Below are positions 33,958 to 42,937 of a stretch of 64,000 bases of DNA, piece by piece. The DNA is from Bianquea renquensis (GTDB taxonomy: Bacteria > Bacillota > Clostridia > Lachnospirales > Bianqueaceae). How positions within the stretch are numbered: position 1 is the first letter of the stretch; the number at the start of each line of letters is the position of its first letter. Position numbers and translations under genes: made by a program. The notes beneath the pieces are model-generated. The model was given only the letters and a program-made list of their open reading frames with translations. It searched no databases and had not been told where the DNA came from. The stretch is from NCBI RefSeq assembly GCF_014384895.1, contig NZ_JACRSQ010000003.1:155171-219170 (forward strand), read 5' to 3'.

Positions 33958-34883
33958 TTGCAATCTGACTGGAGCGGGCAGCCTCTTCCGCTGTTATCAT
34001 GGCTGAAGCACACCTCGCCACAGACCTTTGCTCAAATGCAAACGATTTTGTTTTGTAAGGACCTTCTCAGATGGTTTATGTCCGGAGTTGCCGTCACGGA
34101 GGAGACAGACGCGTCTGCCGCGGGACTGCTGAACTGGCAGACAGGGAGATCCGACCACGACTTGCTCCGAATATACGATCTGGAGGATGCCTCGCCTAAA
34201 TTACCCAAAATCGTAAAGAGCGACCAGATAGCCGGATATGTTACCGAATCCTTTGCAAGAAAGACAGGGCTGCCCGCCGGGATTCCTATTTTGGGCGGCT
34301 TATTTGACGTTAACAGTTGTATGCTTGGCTCAGGTATAACAAAGGAAGGACAATACTGAACGGAATCTCGTATTCCGAAGCCGATCAGTTGGTTTCCGCA
34401 CAATCCATGGATGAAGACCTGCTCTATCTACCCTATCTATATACGCCAATGGACTTACCATCTGCTCAGGGTGGTTTTGCCGGACTCCGCTCCTATCACG
34501 ATTCCGCCGCCATGTTGCGCGCCGTGTTTGAGGGTATCGTCTTTGAACATCGCTATCGCTTAGAGAAATTACAACAGTCCGGTATTCAAGCAAATTGTGC
34601 CGTGCTATCGGGCGGAGCCGCCAACAGCGCAGTGTTTGGACAAATGTTTGCCGATGCCTGCGGACTGAAGATATTCATCCCCGCTCAGTCGCAGTCCGGC
34701 GCTTTGGGTGGTGCAATCCTTGGAATGGTAGCCGCTGGGATTTATCCTGACATTCACACCGCCATCGATGCTGTGGTTCAGTATACGCGCTGTTTCTCCC
34801 CGGATCCTGCTGCCCATACTTACTATGAACGAAAATATAGTCGCTTTCGCGGTGTGCAGCAAAATCTTAGAAATGTGATGTGA
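33958..34883 (+). pseudogene. Decayed FGGY carbohydrate kinase
   Basis: Two reading frames together give the middle and C-terminal part of an FGGY kinase of the xylulose/lyxose-kinase type. The first (to 34359) reads VTEETDASAAGLLNWQTG and ends in LGSGITKEGQ; the second (from about 34350 to 34883) resumes with NGISYSEADQLV, FEGIVFEHRYRLEKL, the ATP-site segment VLSGGAANSAVFGQMFAD and SGALGGAILGM. Missing are the N-terminal ATP/phosphate domain and, at the junction, the segment that normally follows GQ and contains the GTW motif. So it carries a large 5' deletion and an internal deletion with frameshift. The second part is long enough to be called a gene, but it cannot be a working kinase. Confidence 0.85.
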
Positions 34884-34899
34884 GACTTTGCAGATCCGG

Positions 34900-35754
34900 T
34901 CATATTACATGCCGAAATCCTTTTCCCGACTCCTTGCTCGCCTGGGTCACAACCACCAGTGCATTGCTGTCAATCTCTTTGATCTGCTCTTGCAGCAGCT
35001 CACAATCCTTTTTGAACACAGCGCTCATAATAACCTGCCGCGCCTCTTTGCTGTAACCGCCCTCGCCTCTTAGCAGCGTAACGCCGTTTCGCTTTGAGAC
35101 CAATATCTCTCTGATCTGCCTGGAATACTCGGAAATCACAATCATCAGACGCTTCTCCCCCAGGCCGCCAATCCCATTGTTCATAACAATTCCCGAAATG
35201 TATACGCAGATCACAGCATACAGAAGGCTGTTGATGTCCCGGTATCCAAATGCTGATGTGATCACCACTCCTATGTTCAGAACTGTCAGCAGGCCTCCCA
35301 TTTGAAAGTTAGGAAATACCTTCTGCAAAATCAGACCTAAAAGGGGCATCCCGCCTGTGCTGACCCCGCCCGCATACATCACTGCCAATCCGATCCCCAT
35401 GAGAGCCCCACCAAACATGGACGCCAACAGCGGATCCCCTTCATAGACGGGAATCCAGACGACCACATAATCCATCACTACAAACAGCAGGACCGCAGAG
35501 AACAGCGTCTTTAACACCAAGCTCTTCCCTAAATAGCGCCCACCTATGAGCAGCAGAGGCACCGTAAAAAGAAATAGGAACAATCCAATTGGAAAACCCG
35601 TAAAATAATGTACCAGCGCAGCGATTCCACCGGCTCCTCCTGGAGCAATGTGGTGCGGTGTCGTAAAACATAGAATTCCCACTCCATATAAAACGCTTCC
35701 CACAAGGTTGGCGCCTAGATAAAATCCGACTTCTTTCCACTTCCGAGGCTTCAT
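34900..35754 (-). CDS. YitT/DUF161-family membrane protein
   Basis: 284 residues. Five or six membrane segments in the first 190 residues (NLVGSVLYGVGILCF; IGLFLFLFTVPLLLIGG; LASMFGGALMGIGLAVMYAGGVSTGG) followed by the cytoplasmic DUF2179 domain (KRLMIVISEYSRQIREILVSKRNGVTLLRGEGGYSKEARQVIMSAVFKKD). Common in Firmicutes, transport role proposed but not established. The ATG at 35754 follows GGAAGGTG; a GTG 15 bases upstream overlaps that site. A promoter lies just upstream. Confidence 0.87.
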   Translation of the reverse strand: MKPRKWKEVGFYLGANLVGSVLYGVGILCFTTPHHIAPGGAGGIAALVHYFTGFPIGLFLFLFTVPLLLIGGRYLGKSLVLKTLFSAVLLFVVMDYVVVWIPVYEGDPLLASMFGGALMGIGLAVMYAGGVSTGGMPLLGLILQKVFPNFQMGGLLTVLNIGVVITSAFGYRDINSLLYAVICVYISGIVMNNGIGGLGEKRLMIVISEYSRQIREILVSKRNGVTLLRGEGGYSKEARQVIMSAVFKKDCELLQEQIKEIDSNALVVVTQASKESGKGFRHVI

Positions 35755-35802
35755 GTCTACACCTTCCACTACTCTTTGAATTTTGCAGTTGCCTTACAGT
35801 AT

Positions 35803-35830
35803 ATTATACCATGCCCCCGCTAGATTACAA
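35803..35830 (-). promoter_or_regulatory. Promoter of the YitT gene
   Basis: Minus strand: -35 TTGTAA (35825-35830), 16-base spacer, -10 TATAAT (35803-35808). Confidence 0.65.
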
Positions 35831-35883
35831 CCATATTTTAACAGTTGTATTTCCATGGGACGGACTTTTCCATTGGAAAATAA

Positions 35884-35913
35884 GCCGCCGTTGTTTAAAA
35901 ATTCAACGGCGGC
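35884..35913. terminator. Hairpin terminator downstream of the rhamnosidase
   Basis: Arms GCCGCCGTTG (35884-35893) and CAACGGCGGC (35904-35913), 10-base loop; T-containing tracts on both strands. It also contains the stop codon of the small frame at 35903-36037. Confidence 0.75.
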
Positions 35914-36037
35914 ATTTTCTCATCCTTTCCCGTAGCGCTTGCTCGGATCCGCTCAAACGTAGCCGATCATTCCATTGCCGTTGGCCAATTCCTCCCAACC
36001 CTATGGGAAGGCTATCATCATTGAGTAAGCTTTCCAT
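35903..36037 (-). CDS. Possible 44-residue protein behind a strong ribosome site
   Basis: ATG at 36037 lies 7 bases behind GGAGGT on the minus strand. The frame reads MESLLNDDSLPIGLGG and then a very basic, low-information end (RERMRKCRR) closing inside the terminator hairpin. The start LPIGLG resembles a short family of clostridial small proteins, after which the frame looks degenerate; an alternative frame continues EELANGNGMIGYV. It is either a genuine small protein or a frameshifted remnant; I cannot decide. Confidence 0.35.
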   Translation of the reverse strand: MESLLNDDSLPIGLGGIGQRQWNDRLRLSGSEQALRERMRKCRR

Positions 36038-36082
36038 GACCTTACCTCCATCTTCGTGATGGAAGTAGTATGTCCCCTTGGC

Positions 36083-38218
36083 CTATGCTTCATTCACCCT
36101 TACAACCCCATCCGCAACGGTCACGGTATACTGTCCCCCCTGCGTCGTCAAGGACATGGAAAGAGACTTTAACTGCTTGGGCAGGTGGGGATTGATCTGG
36201 ACTGTCTTCCAGCCATCATCTGAAGAAAGTCCCAGCAGATCCTCTATCAGGATGATGATCGGCGCGCTGGCCCATGGATGGCACAGGCTCATATTATTCT
36301 TCTGGTCCTTGCCCCAGACTTCAAAACAGCTAGTTGCGCCTTCCCGCAGCATGTTAACCCAGGAATGGTCTGATGTATTGAGGATCAGATCGTACGCCGC
36401 CTGATACTGACCAGATTGGCATAGGCTTTTCAGTATAAAATACGAGACGAATACACCGCAGCACAGCCCCTTTTCCACAATGAAATCCACAATCGCCTGT
36501 GTTTCATCGGCCATTCCATAAAAGAGCGCAATGCCGTTGGCGTGCAGGGAGCAATGGTTGGACTGTTCACTGTCGGCAAACAGATGCTTCTCTGGGCGGT
36601 AAAAGACCTTTTGGAAGCTCTGTCTCACTGGTTCTGGATCCACGGTTATTGGCAGTTCTAATATTGCCTCAATGGCGGCAAGAGTTTTTAGCGCACCGTA
36701 GTAATAGGCGTTAATCACATTATGGCATCCCTCTCCAACGGGAATATCCAATGGAAAATCATAGTCATCCCGCAGATTGCTCGGCCAATCCACCAGATTC
36801 CATTTATCCTTGACATTGCGTAGAAGTCTGTCTTCCCTCTCATATCGGGCAAAGTACTCGACAACGCCCTTAGCCGTGGGATACAGGTCCGCCAGAGTCT
36901 CTCGATCCCTTGTATACTCATAGTAATGGAGCAGTTCTAGGGGATACAATAAAGAAAAGTCCGCGATCTCCTGCATCAAGCTCGCCGGAGCGACGATCAT
37001 CATCCCCGGGCAAATCGCCGTTGACCCCCGAAAATCATAGAGCGCCTTTTTATAAAGCCGGCTATCGCCGGTGAGGTATAGATGGGACATGGCAGTTACC
37101 GCCATATCTCCTAGATACTGCCCCTTTTCTCTTCCAGGACAGTCCACAAATACTTCCTGGCTTCCGATCTGAACGCCTCTGGCACAGAGATCCCAGATTT
37201 CTTTTAGGAGAGGTTCCGAGCATTGGTCTATCACAGAGGGATTTCGGTACGGGTAGTGCTGCGCCATGAGGGTTATGGACGCTGGAGTTATGGCAGATGA
37301 GGAGGTCTCGATTTCCACATACCGCAATGCCTTATAGTCGAAATTCTCCAGCTCATCCTCTTGACCTGAAAGTGTCCAGATCTCCTCATAGCGGCAGCCA
37401 CTTCGCATATCGAATCGAACGTGTCCGTCACTCTGGAGTTCCTCTCCACATAGAACGCGCACCTGTTCTCCCCGCTCTCCTTTTGCCTGTAACCGCAGAC
37501 ACCCCGCCTGCTCTTTTCCATAGTCTAAGAGGAAGTGGCCTGGTCCGAAGTTCGTAATCGCCACCGGTTCAACGGGATACACCTCTAAGACCGGCGTGAT
37601 CTGCTGGACGAGCCGATGGTCATCCTTCTCCTTGATCGCCATAAAATTCCAGGTATGATCCTCAAAGTCCAACGTCTTCCACCCGTGAATCTGGAGCCGG
37701 GCGTCAATATTTTCCAAATACTGGGTATCATATCCGACCTTACCAGATTCCACATACTCCTGTGTGTCTGCATATTTCCAGGAATCGTCGGTGACAATAT
37801 AACGATCGCCCAAGTCAAGGGACGCTATCATTCCCTGCCGGTAATCGCCGCTAGTCCAGACGCGGTTGATGAGCCCCTGGTAGTAGATGTGAACGGCCAG
37901 AACATTCTTTCCCTTTTGCAGATATTTCGCGATATCCATCTGGTTGTACTTGTAATCGGTGTAATAAGAGGGTGCCGGCCCCTGCGCTACATAGCAGCCG
38001 TTGATATACAGTTTATAATAGTCATCCGCCGAGATACTCAGAATTGCCGTTTCTGGCACCGTGTCCAAGATAAAGGTCTTGCGGACGAGCGTGTGCCGGT
38101 TCTTTAGGCTTTCCTCATGAACTGGCAGTTCCGTAGGGTCTAACTGCTTTTTAAACACTTTGATAGGCGTTAATTTTTGATACTCTGGATGGCAGATCCA
38201 GCGAGCTTTTTGATCCAT
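36083..38218 (-). CDS. Alpha-L-rhamnosidase-type glycoside hydrolase (GH78-like)
   Basis: 711 residues, no signal peptide. N-terminal beta domains with the rhamnosidase-like pattern FILDTVPETAILSISADDYYKLYINGCYVAQGP, then the (alpha/alpha)6 barrel with the GH78 hallmark VDCPGREKGQYLGD (general-acid region DCPxRE), and a C-terminal beta domain (PHLPKQLKSLSMSLTTQGGQYTVTV). It would release L-rhamnose from glycans or glycosides taken into the cell, feeding the rhamnulokinase/aldolase pathway at the left end of the window; that link is inference. The ATG at 38218 follows GGAGG at 5 bases. Exact specificity within the family is not determinable. Confidence 0.83.
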   Translation of the reverse strand: MDQKARWICHPEYQKLTPIKVFKKQLDPTELPVHEESLKNRHTLVRKTFILDTVPETAILSISADDYYKLYINGCYVAQGPAPSYYTDYKYNQMDIAKYLQKGKNVLAVHIYYQGLINRVWTSGDYRQGMIASLDLGDRYIVTDDSWKYADTQEYVESGKVGYDTQYLENIDARLQIHGWKTLDFEDHTWNFMAIKEKDDHRLVQQITPVLEVYPVEPVAITNFGPGHFLLDYGKEQAGCLRLQAKGERGEQVRVLCGEELQSDGHVRFDMRSGCRYEEIWTLSGQEDELENFDYKALRYVEIETSSSAITPASITLMAQHYPYRNPSVIDQCSEPLLKEIWDLCARGVQIGSQEVFVDCPGREKGQYLGDMAVTAMSHLYLTGDSRLYKKALYDFRGSTAICPGMMIVAPASLMQEIADFSLLYPLELLHYYEYTRDRETLADLYPTAKGVVEYFARYEREDRLLRNVKDKWNLVDWPSNLRDDYDFPLDIPVGEGCHNVINAYYYGALKTLAAIEAILELPITVDPEPVRQSFQKVFYRPEKHLFADSEQSNHCSLHANGIALFYGMADETQAIVDFIVEKGLCCGVFVSYFILKSLCQSGQYQAAYDLILNTSDHSWVNMLREGATSCFEVWGKDQKNNMSLCHPWASAPIIILIEDLLGLSSDDGWKTVQINPHLPKQLKSLSMSLTTQGGQYTVTVADGVVRVNEA

Positions 38219-38232
38219 CACAACCTCCATCT

Positions 38233-38283
38233 TTTGCGCAAATGTACTGATTTCCATTGTATCACAAAATAGGAAAAACGCAA
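38233..38283 (-). promoter_or_regulatory. Promoter of the rhamnosidase with a palindrome at the transcript start
   Basis: Minus strand: -35 TTGCGT (38278-38283), 16-base spacer, -10 TACAAT (38256-38261). A perfect 10-base palindrome TTTGCGCAAA lies at 38233-38242, shortly after the expected start of transcription, where a repressor could act. The regulator is unknown. Confidence 0.5.
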
Positions 38284-38388
38284 TGCAAAAGTTTGCGGGA
38301 TGCAAAACTTTAGAACAACCTTCGTTTCTTCTCAAATCCTCTCCTTACTGGGTGCATTTCAAATGACACCCGAATCCTATAGCATGAA

Positions 38389-38425
38389 AAAGACTGTCCC
38401 TCGATCAAAATCGGGGACAGTCTTT
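38389..38425 (-). terminator. Terminator after the 55-residue protein gene
   Basis: Stem AAGACTGTCCC/GGGACAGTCTT with a loop of about 13 bases, directly behind the stop codon at 38427. Confidence 0.75.
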
Positions 38426-38426
38426 T

Positions 38427-38594
38427 CTACTTCCATTCTGGAGTACCGCCACGGCAGAAGGAATCCACAAATTGTTCCAAATCCTTCTTGTTGCGGATCT
38501 CTAGATCACTTTGCATGATATCCTCCTGCACAAATTTCGGCAGGCTGTCAAAAAATTCTCTTGTATCCGCATCAAAATTGCGTATATCCGGCAT
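38427..38594 (-). CDS. Small conserved-looking protein, 55 residues
   Basis: ATG at 38594 is preceded by GGAGGT at about 8 bases; the frame runs to TAG at 38427 and is closed by a terminator, so it has the complete layout of a gene. The protein begins MPDIRNFDADTREFFDSLP, continues KFVQEDIMQSDLEIRNK and ends RGGTPEWK. It is acidic and probably alpha-helical, with no signal or membrane segment. The LPxxVQExIMQS pattern recalls short clostridial proteins of unknown function. No function is assigned. Confidence 0.7.
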   Translation of the reverse strand: MPDIRNFDADTREFFDSLPKFVQEDIMQSDLEIRNKKDLEQFVDSFCRGGTPEWK

Positions 38595-38677
38595 GGCCGC
38601 CACCTCCGTTTTTTATCCATATCCATAGTCTGGACAGAATAAAATCGGATTATACTGCGGCAGGTCTTATTTTTAGT

Positions 38678-39241
38678 CTATGACCGCTCACCTCTATACG
38701 GATTCAAGACTTTATTGAGGACAATGCCTAGGTAGGAGGCCACGACGCATTTGATGATGTCTCCAAGGAGAAACGGCAAGACGGCCGCGATTACCGCTTC
38801 CAAAATGCCCATCTTCTGAAACCAGCACATAAAGGCAGTTCCAAAAAAATCGATGATGGGGATCCCCACTGCGATGGTGACAAGGCAATACCGAAGCCAT
38901 TGGATGCGCTTTCCTTTGATTGCGCTAATAACAGGGGCGGCTACCAAAAATCCAACGATGAAGCCACCTGTCGGCCCAATGATCCTGCCAATACCGGATG
39001 TTGCGCCTGCAAAAACCGGGAGACCAAAAATGCCAAGCAGAATATATAGCCCAACTGCGCAGGCGGATTGAACCGGTGTCAAAATCAGTGCTACAACATT
39101 TACAACTAAGGTCTGCGCCGTCAACACCACCGATGTGAATGGCAAGGGAATGGCAATGTAGGATGAGACACAAAGTAGGGCAATACAAAGGGCAATCTTA
39201 GTAAGCTGAACAACATGGGTCGATTGACGTGCGGTATCCAT
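38678..39241 (-). CDS. bioY: Biotin transporter substrate-binding subunit BioY
   Basis: 187 residues, six membrane helices. BioY features: LTAQTLVVNVVALILTP, LYILLGIFGLPVFAGATSGIGRIIGPTGGFIVGF, and the C-terminal helix IKCVVASYLGIVLNKVL. It is the S component of an ECF-type vitamin transporter; the shared energising module is not in the window, so it must be elsewhere or BioY acts alone. Controlled by a BirA-type operator at 39299-39330. Confidence 0.93.
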   Translation of the reverse strand: MDTARQSTHVVQLTKIALCIALLCVSSYIAIPLPFTSVVLTAQTLVVNVVALILTPVQSACAVGLYILLGIFGLPVFAGATSGIGRIIGPTGGFIVGFLVAAPVISAIKGKRIQWLRYCLVTIAVGIPIIDFFGTAFMCWFQKMGILEAVIAAVLPFLLGDIIKCVVASYLGIVLNKVLNPYRGERS

Positions 39242-39276
39242 GACAGAGCTCCTTTTCCAAATTCCTATTTTTCTTT

Positions 39277-39305
39277 AGTATAACAAGCCCTCCTCCAAAT
39301 GTCAA
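39277..39305 (-). promoter_or_regulatory. Promoter of bioY
   Basis: Minus strand: -35 TTGACA (39300-39305), 17-base spacer, -10 TATACT (39277-39282). The -35 box lies inside the right half of the BirA operator. Confidence 0.8.
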
Positions 39306-39330
39306 CCAAAAATGCATTTACGGTTTACAT
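39299..39330 (-). promoter_or_regulatory. BirA (biotin repressor) operator
   Basis: Minus strand ATGTAAACC - 14 bases - GGTTGACAT. This fits the Firmicute BirA pattern TTGTAAACC-N14/15-GGTTTACAA with few deviations, and overlaps the bioY -35 box. Biotin-dependent repression of bioY is therefore expected. Confidence 0.8.
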
Positions 39331-39532
39331 TTTGTCCTGCTCTCCGCATTGGCCCTTGCATTTTCGATTGATTTATTTATAATATAAAGTATTGCTGTAC
39401 TCGCTATGTTTCCGCGGGCCAGGCGATAATTTAGTGAAAATCTTTAAAAACTTCATATATTTGTAAGATCTATATGGTATACTATTGGTATAGCTGTCAT
39501 GACTTTTCTATACAACAAATGAGGGACTGAAC

Positions 39533-41071
39533 ATGAAATTGCTGAAAGAACACCGCGTCTACCTCTATGCCTTTCTTCTCTCCGCCTTTCTCCTCACATT
39601 CTGTTCCCAGGCATCCTTTGTATTTCCCTGTCACAGCCGGGTGGATCAAAATTGTTTTTTGACAGTGGGGAGGGGAATTGTTGAAGGCCTTGTTCCATAT
39701 CGGGATCTGTTTGAACAAAAAGGTCCATTGCTATATTTTCTACATGCCCTTGCTTGGCTGATCACCCCTGATTCCTTTACTGGCGTCTATCTTCTCGAGA
39801 TTCTATTTTTCTCCGTCGCCCTTCTATACGTACATAAAATTTCAAATCTATATCTTCCTAGCAGAGCCTCCATCCTTATTTTACCTGCTACGGCGCTCTT
39901 GATCACGACCAGCAATTGTTTCCTCCGCGGCGACAATGCAGAGGAATTTTGTATTCCCCTACTGCTGGCCAGCCTATATTCCATCCTGCGATTCTATCAC
40001 ACCGTTTCCGGGACATCCTTTAGGTCCTGTCAACATGCTGCCATGCCCGCTTCTTCCTTCTTTATCCATGGGATCGTAGCCGGGTGCGTTCTCTGGATCA
40101 AATTTACCATGCTTGGATTCTGGGCCGCCTGGGCCGTCCTGGCCCTGCTGCCAGATCTTTTCGCAAAACGCGTAAAGAGTCTATTCTCCAATTGTCTCCT
40201 CTTCCTCAGTGGTATGGCAGTCAGCACTGTCCCCTGGATCGTATATTTCGGCTTTCACGGTGCAATCTCTGATTGGCTGTATGCGTATCTGTACTCCAAT
40301 ATCTTTCTCTATTCCAAGTCCCTGGGCCTATTCGGACGGATTTGGCATTTGGCGGGCTCCATAGGCGTAGCCGCCATCTGGAACCCATTGCTCGTTGGCT
40401 CTATCGCCATAGGTATCCTGTGGTTTCGCCCTCCCCTTGCCCAGGCTCTCGACCGCAAGGTCATGCTGATCACACTGATAGCCCTGACAATTCCCCTTTA
40501 TATCGGGGGTACGAACTATGATTATTATTTTCTCATTGTTTCTCCCTTTGCTCTCTTCGGCGTTATAGGCGCTGTCCAGCGGTATTCGGCCAAGATAACC
40601 GCCTATAAACTTCGGTATGGCCGACAAGCCTACTGTATCCTCTGTCTGTCCACCCTGGCCCTGACTCTTGTGCTGAGCAACTGTCTGCCCTACTACGGTA
40701 TGAAGAAGGAGGACTATCCACAATATCAATTTGCGGAGATCATTACCCACAAGCCTGATTCCACCATGCTCAATTATGGATTCCTTGACGGTGGCTTTTA
40801 TAAGGCAGCGGATAAAGATCCCTTGACGAAATATTTCTGCCGGCTAAACATTCCACAGGACAAGCTTCCAGAGATGGAGGCGTCGCATCGCCGATTGCTC
40901 CGGGAAGGAATCCCCGACTTTGTTGTCACCCGCTCCCGCTATAACGACTCCTGGAAGGATTCCGGCTGTCCTGAGCTCTTTCAAAATTACGTGTTAATTG
41001 CGGAAGGTGAAAATCTTCCTGATTTTTATAAATATTATCTCTTTCAACGAAAGGAAACGAATCTACAATGA
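39533..41071 (+). CDS. GT-C-like polytopic membrane glycosyltransferase
   Basis: 512 residues, about ten to eleven membrane helices. After the first helix comes an acidic loop segment HSRVDQNCFLTVGRGIVEGLVPYRDLFEQKGPLLYFLHAL, the arrangement of lipid-phosphate-sugar-dependent GT39/PMT-like enzymes in which an early loop Asp is catalytic. A short soluble C-terminal part follows the last helix. The acceptor is unknown. A TATACT -10 with extended TGG lies at 39475-39483, but the -35 is poor. Its stop overlaps the next start by 4 bases (ATGA). Confidence 0.7.
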   Translation: MKLLKEHRVYLYAFLLSAFLLTFCSQASFVFPCHSRVDQNCFLTVGRGIVEGLVPYRDLFEQKGPLLYFLHALAWLITPDSFTGVYLLEILFFSVALLYVHKISNLYLPSRASILILPATALLITTSNCFLRGDNAEEFCIPLLLASLYSILRFYHTVSGTSFRSCQHAAMPASSFFIHGIVAGCVLWIKFTMLGFWAAWAVLALLPDLFAKRVKSLFSNCLLFLSGMAVSTVPWIVYFGFHGAISDWLYAYLYSNIFLYSKSLGLFGRIWHLAGSIGVAAIWNPLLVGSIAIGILWFRPPLAQALDRKVMLITLIALTIPLYIGGTNYDYYFLIVSPFALFGVIGAVQRYSAKITAYKLRYGRQAYCILCLSTLALTLVLSNCLPYYGMKKEDYPQYQFAEIITHKPDSTMLNYGFLDGGFYKAADKDPLTKYFCRLNIPQDKLPEMEASHRRLLREGIPDFVVTRSRYNDSWKDSGCPELFQNYVLIAEGENLPDFYKYYLFQRKETNLQ

Positions 41072-41550
41072 AGCGCTCTTCCCTCCTCGCCACCTGCCTC
41101 TCCATCCTCTTTGCAGGCGCTTTTCTGTTTCTTGTCGCCTATGTATTCTGGGGCTTTCTGGCCGCCATTTTGTTTTCTCTCCTCGGCATGCTCCTTGTGG
41201 GGTTGGCACTGTATCGCACTCGACGCCATGCAGAGACGTGTGCGGATGAACTGCGCGCGCGATTTCCCGGGGAAGCCCTCCTTTACGTGGCCTCCGCCTC
41301 CTACCTGACGGATCGCGGTACCTTTCCCGGAACCCTTGCTGTCACGCCCGCTCGAATCTGCTTTTTCGGAGGACGAAAAACATCCATCACGGTGATGATG
41401 GATGTTCCACTCTCTGATCTTCAAGACTGTATGTTTAACATGTTTTTTTATGCCATCGAGACGTCGGGGGATGTGCATCAATTTCGAGTCAAACAGCATG
41501 AGAAGCTGATGCGCATCTTGCAGGATCAGGGTATATCGACGCAGGGATGA
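41068..41550 (+). CDS. Membrane protein with two N-terminal helices and a PH-like C-terminal domain
   Basis: 160 residues. Two hydrophobic helices at about residues 7-28 and 30-48 form a hairpin; the remainder (FPGEALLYVASASYLTDRGTFPGTLAVTPARICFFGGRKTSITVMMDVPLSDLQDC) has the strand pattern of bacterial PH/GRAM-like domains. Translationally coupled to the preceding glycosyltransferase-like gene through ATGA. Function unknown. Confidence 0.65.
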   Translation: MKRSSLLATCLSILFAGAFLFLVAYVFWGFLAAILFSLLGMLLVGLALYRTRRHAETCADELRARFPGEALLYVASASYLTDRGTFPGTLAVTPARICFFGGRKTSITVMMDVPLSDLQDCMFNMFFYAIETSGDVHQFRVKQHEKLMRILQDQGISTQG

Positions 41551-41579
41551 TGCTGGCCGCACCTCAAATCCAACAGACC

Positions 41580-42908
41580 TTACTTTTTTAATACATCCCT
41601 CCGGTAGATTGGCAGATACACGTCCTTGTCCCGGATGACACAGCCAGCAACTGTTCCCGCCCTCATCAGTTCAGAGCACTTGCCGCATGTAATGCAGCAC
41701 TTAGCAGGGTCCATGGCACCGCTATTCACGATATCCCGATAAAAATCCGGGTAGGCAAAGGCCTCTCTCCCAAATCCAGCAATGGCGCACAAGCCTTCTT
41801 CCAGCATTCCCGCCGCCAGCATCGGCGCGAACTGTCTAAGATAACTATTTCCTGAAGACACGATGGCAAGCTTGGGACAGGCCTTCTGGATCTCACCTAC
41901 GCATCGGACCATCCGCGCCACTCCTTCTAGAGGATGTTCCTGGGGAACATAGGGGCCTCCGTCGAAGGGACGATTGACATGGGGGTTGACATACGGATTT
42001 CCGATGGTGATATCCAATAGGCTCAGCCCCGCTTCCTCCTGAAGCAGCTTGGCCAGACGTATTCCCTCTGTCAAATCCGGTTCCACTCCCCCGTCTGGGG
42101 AGACACCAAATCCATATGGATACGGGAACCCATCGTAGACGTTTAAGCGAGAGGTCACCATAAAGGCATCGCGAGTTGCCGCCTGGGCGTTTTGAATTCC
42201 ATTTCGCAGAAGGCGGGTGCGATTTTCAAAAGAGCCTCCGAAGGCGCCAGGCCTGTTGAAGGCGGACAACAGCTCATTATTCAGATACCGGTGGCAACAT
42301 TTGATATCGATGCCGTCGAATCCCGCCATCTCCGCCTCTTTTGCCGCTGAGCCAAACCGCTCTTCCAACCGCATAAGCGCATCGTCTGTAATGATGCGCT
42401 CCGGGGATATGGGCGTATCTTTCTCGAAGATCGGATTTTGATATGCGATGATCGGCTCCGGCTTTCCATTGGGTTTTGAATATCGCCCCGAATGGGTTGC
42501 CTGCATGATCACCACCGGTTCAAAGCCATGCTCCTGGAGGCAGGTCTCTTTGATCATCTGGACCAATCTCTTGAAACTGTCCAGAGTCTTCTCATTCATA
42601 AAAAGCTGTCTCGGGTTGGCCCGCCCTTCCTGCACTACCGCCACCGCTTCAACCCAAATCAGCCCGACCCCACTTTTGGCAAAGCGCTCGTAGCGGCGCT
42701 CTGTCAGCGTATCCGGACGACCATCCCGAGTGCCGTCACACCCTTCCATAGGCTGAATTGCCATGGAATTGGCAAATCGCTTTCCCTGAACCGTGAGTGG
42801 CTTTTGAAGCCTCTCCAGCTCGGTCGATAGGGGGAGAGAGACGCCTACCGTGTTCATCTCCTGCTGCAGCGCGTCTAGCGTGTTATAATGAAATGTCTGA
42901 TGCTCCAT
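41580..42908 (-). CDS. NADH:flavin oxidoreductase (old yellow enzyme family)
   Basis: 442 residues. FMN barrel with NSMAIQPMEGCDGTRDGRP, the substrate-binding HSGRYSKPNGKP, GFDGIDIKCCHRYLNNELLSAFNRPGAFGGSFENRTR and the C-terminal FMN phosphate site. Near the C-terminus a CCITCGKCSELM motif resembles the iron-sulphur ligands of 2,4-dienoyl-CoA reductase-type members, but the following NAD/FAD domain is absent. Last gene of a three-gene minus operon with a TIM-barrel isomerase and a 2-hydroxyacid dehydrogenase; such combinations occur in sugar-acid or glycoside catabolism. Substrate unknown. Confidence 0.85.
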   Translation of the reverse strand: MEHQTFHYNTLDALQQEMNTVGVSLPLSTELERLQKPLTVQGKRFANSMAIQPMEGCDGTRDGRPDTLTERRYERFAKSGVGLIWVEAVAVVQEGRANPRQLFMNEKTLDSFKRLVQMIKETCLQEHGFEPVVIMQATHSGRYSKPNGKPEPIIAYQNPIFEKDTPISPERIITDDALMRLEERFGSAAKEAEMAGFDGIDIKCCHRYLNNELLSAFNRPGAFGGSFENRTRLLRNGIQNAQAATRDAFMVTSRLNVYDGFPYPYGFGVSPDGGVEPDLTEGIRLAKLLQEEAGLSLLDITIGNPYVNPHVNRPFDGGPYVPQEHPLEGVARMVRCVGEIQKACPKLAIVSSGNSYLRQFAPMLAAGMLEEGLCAIAGFGREAFAYPDFYRDIVNSGAMDPAKCCITCGKCSELMRAGTVAGCVIRDKDVYLPIYRRDVLKK

Positions 42909-42937
42909 CGGTCAAAACCCTTTCTATCTTAGAATCT

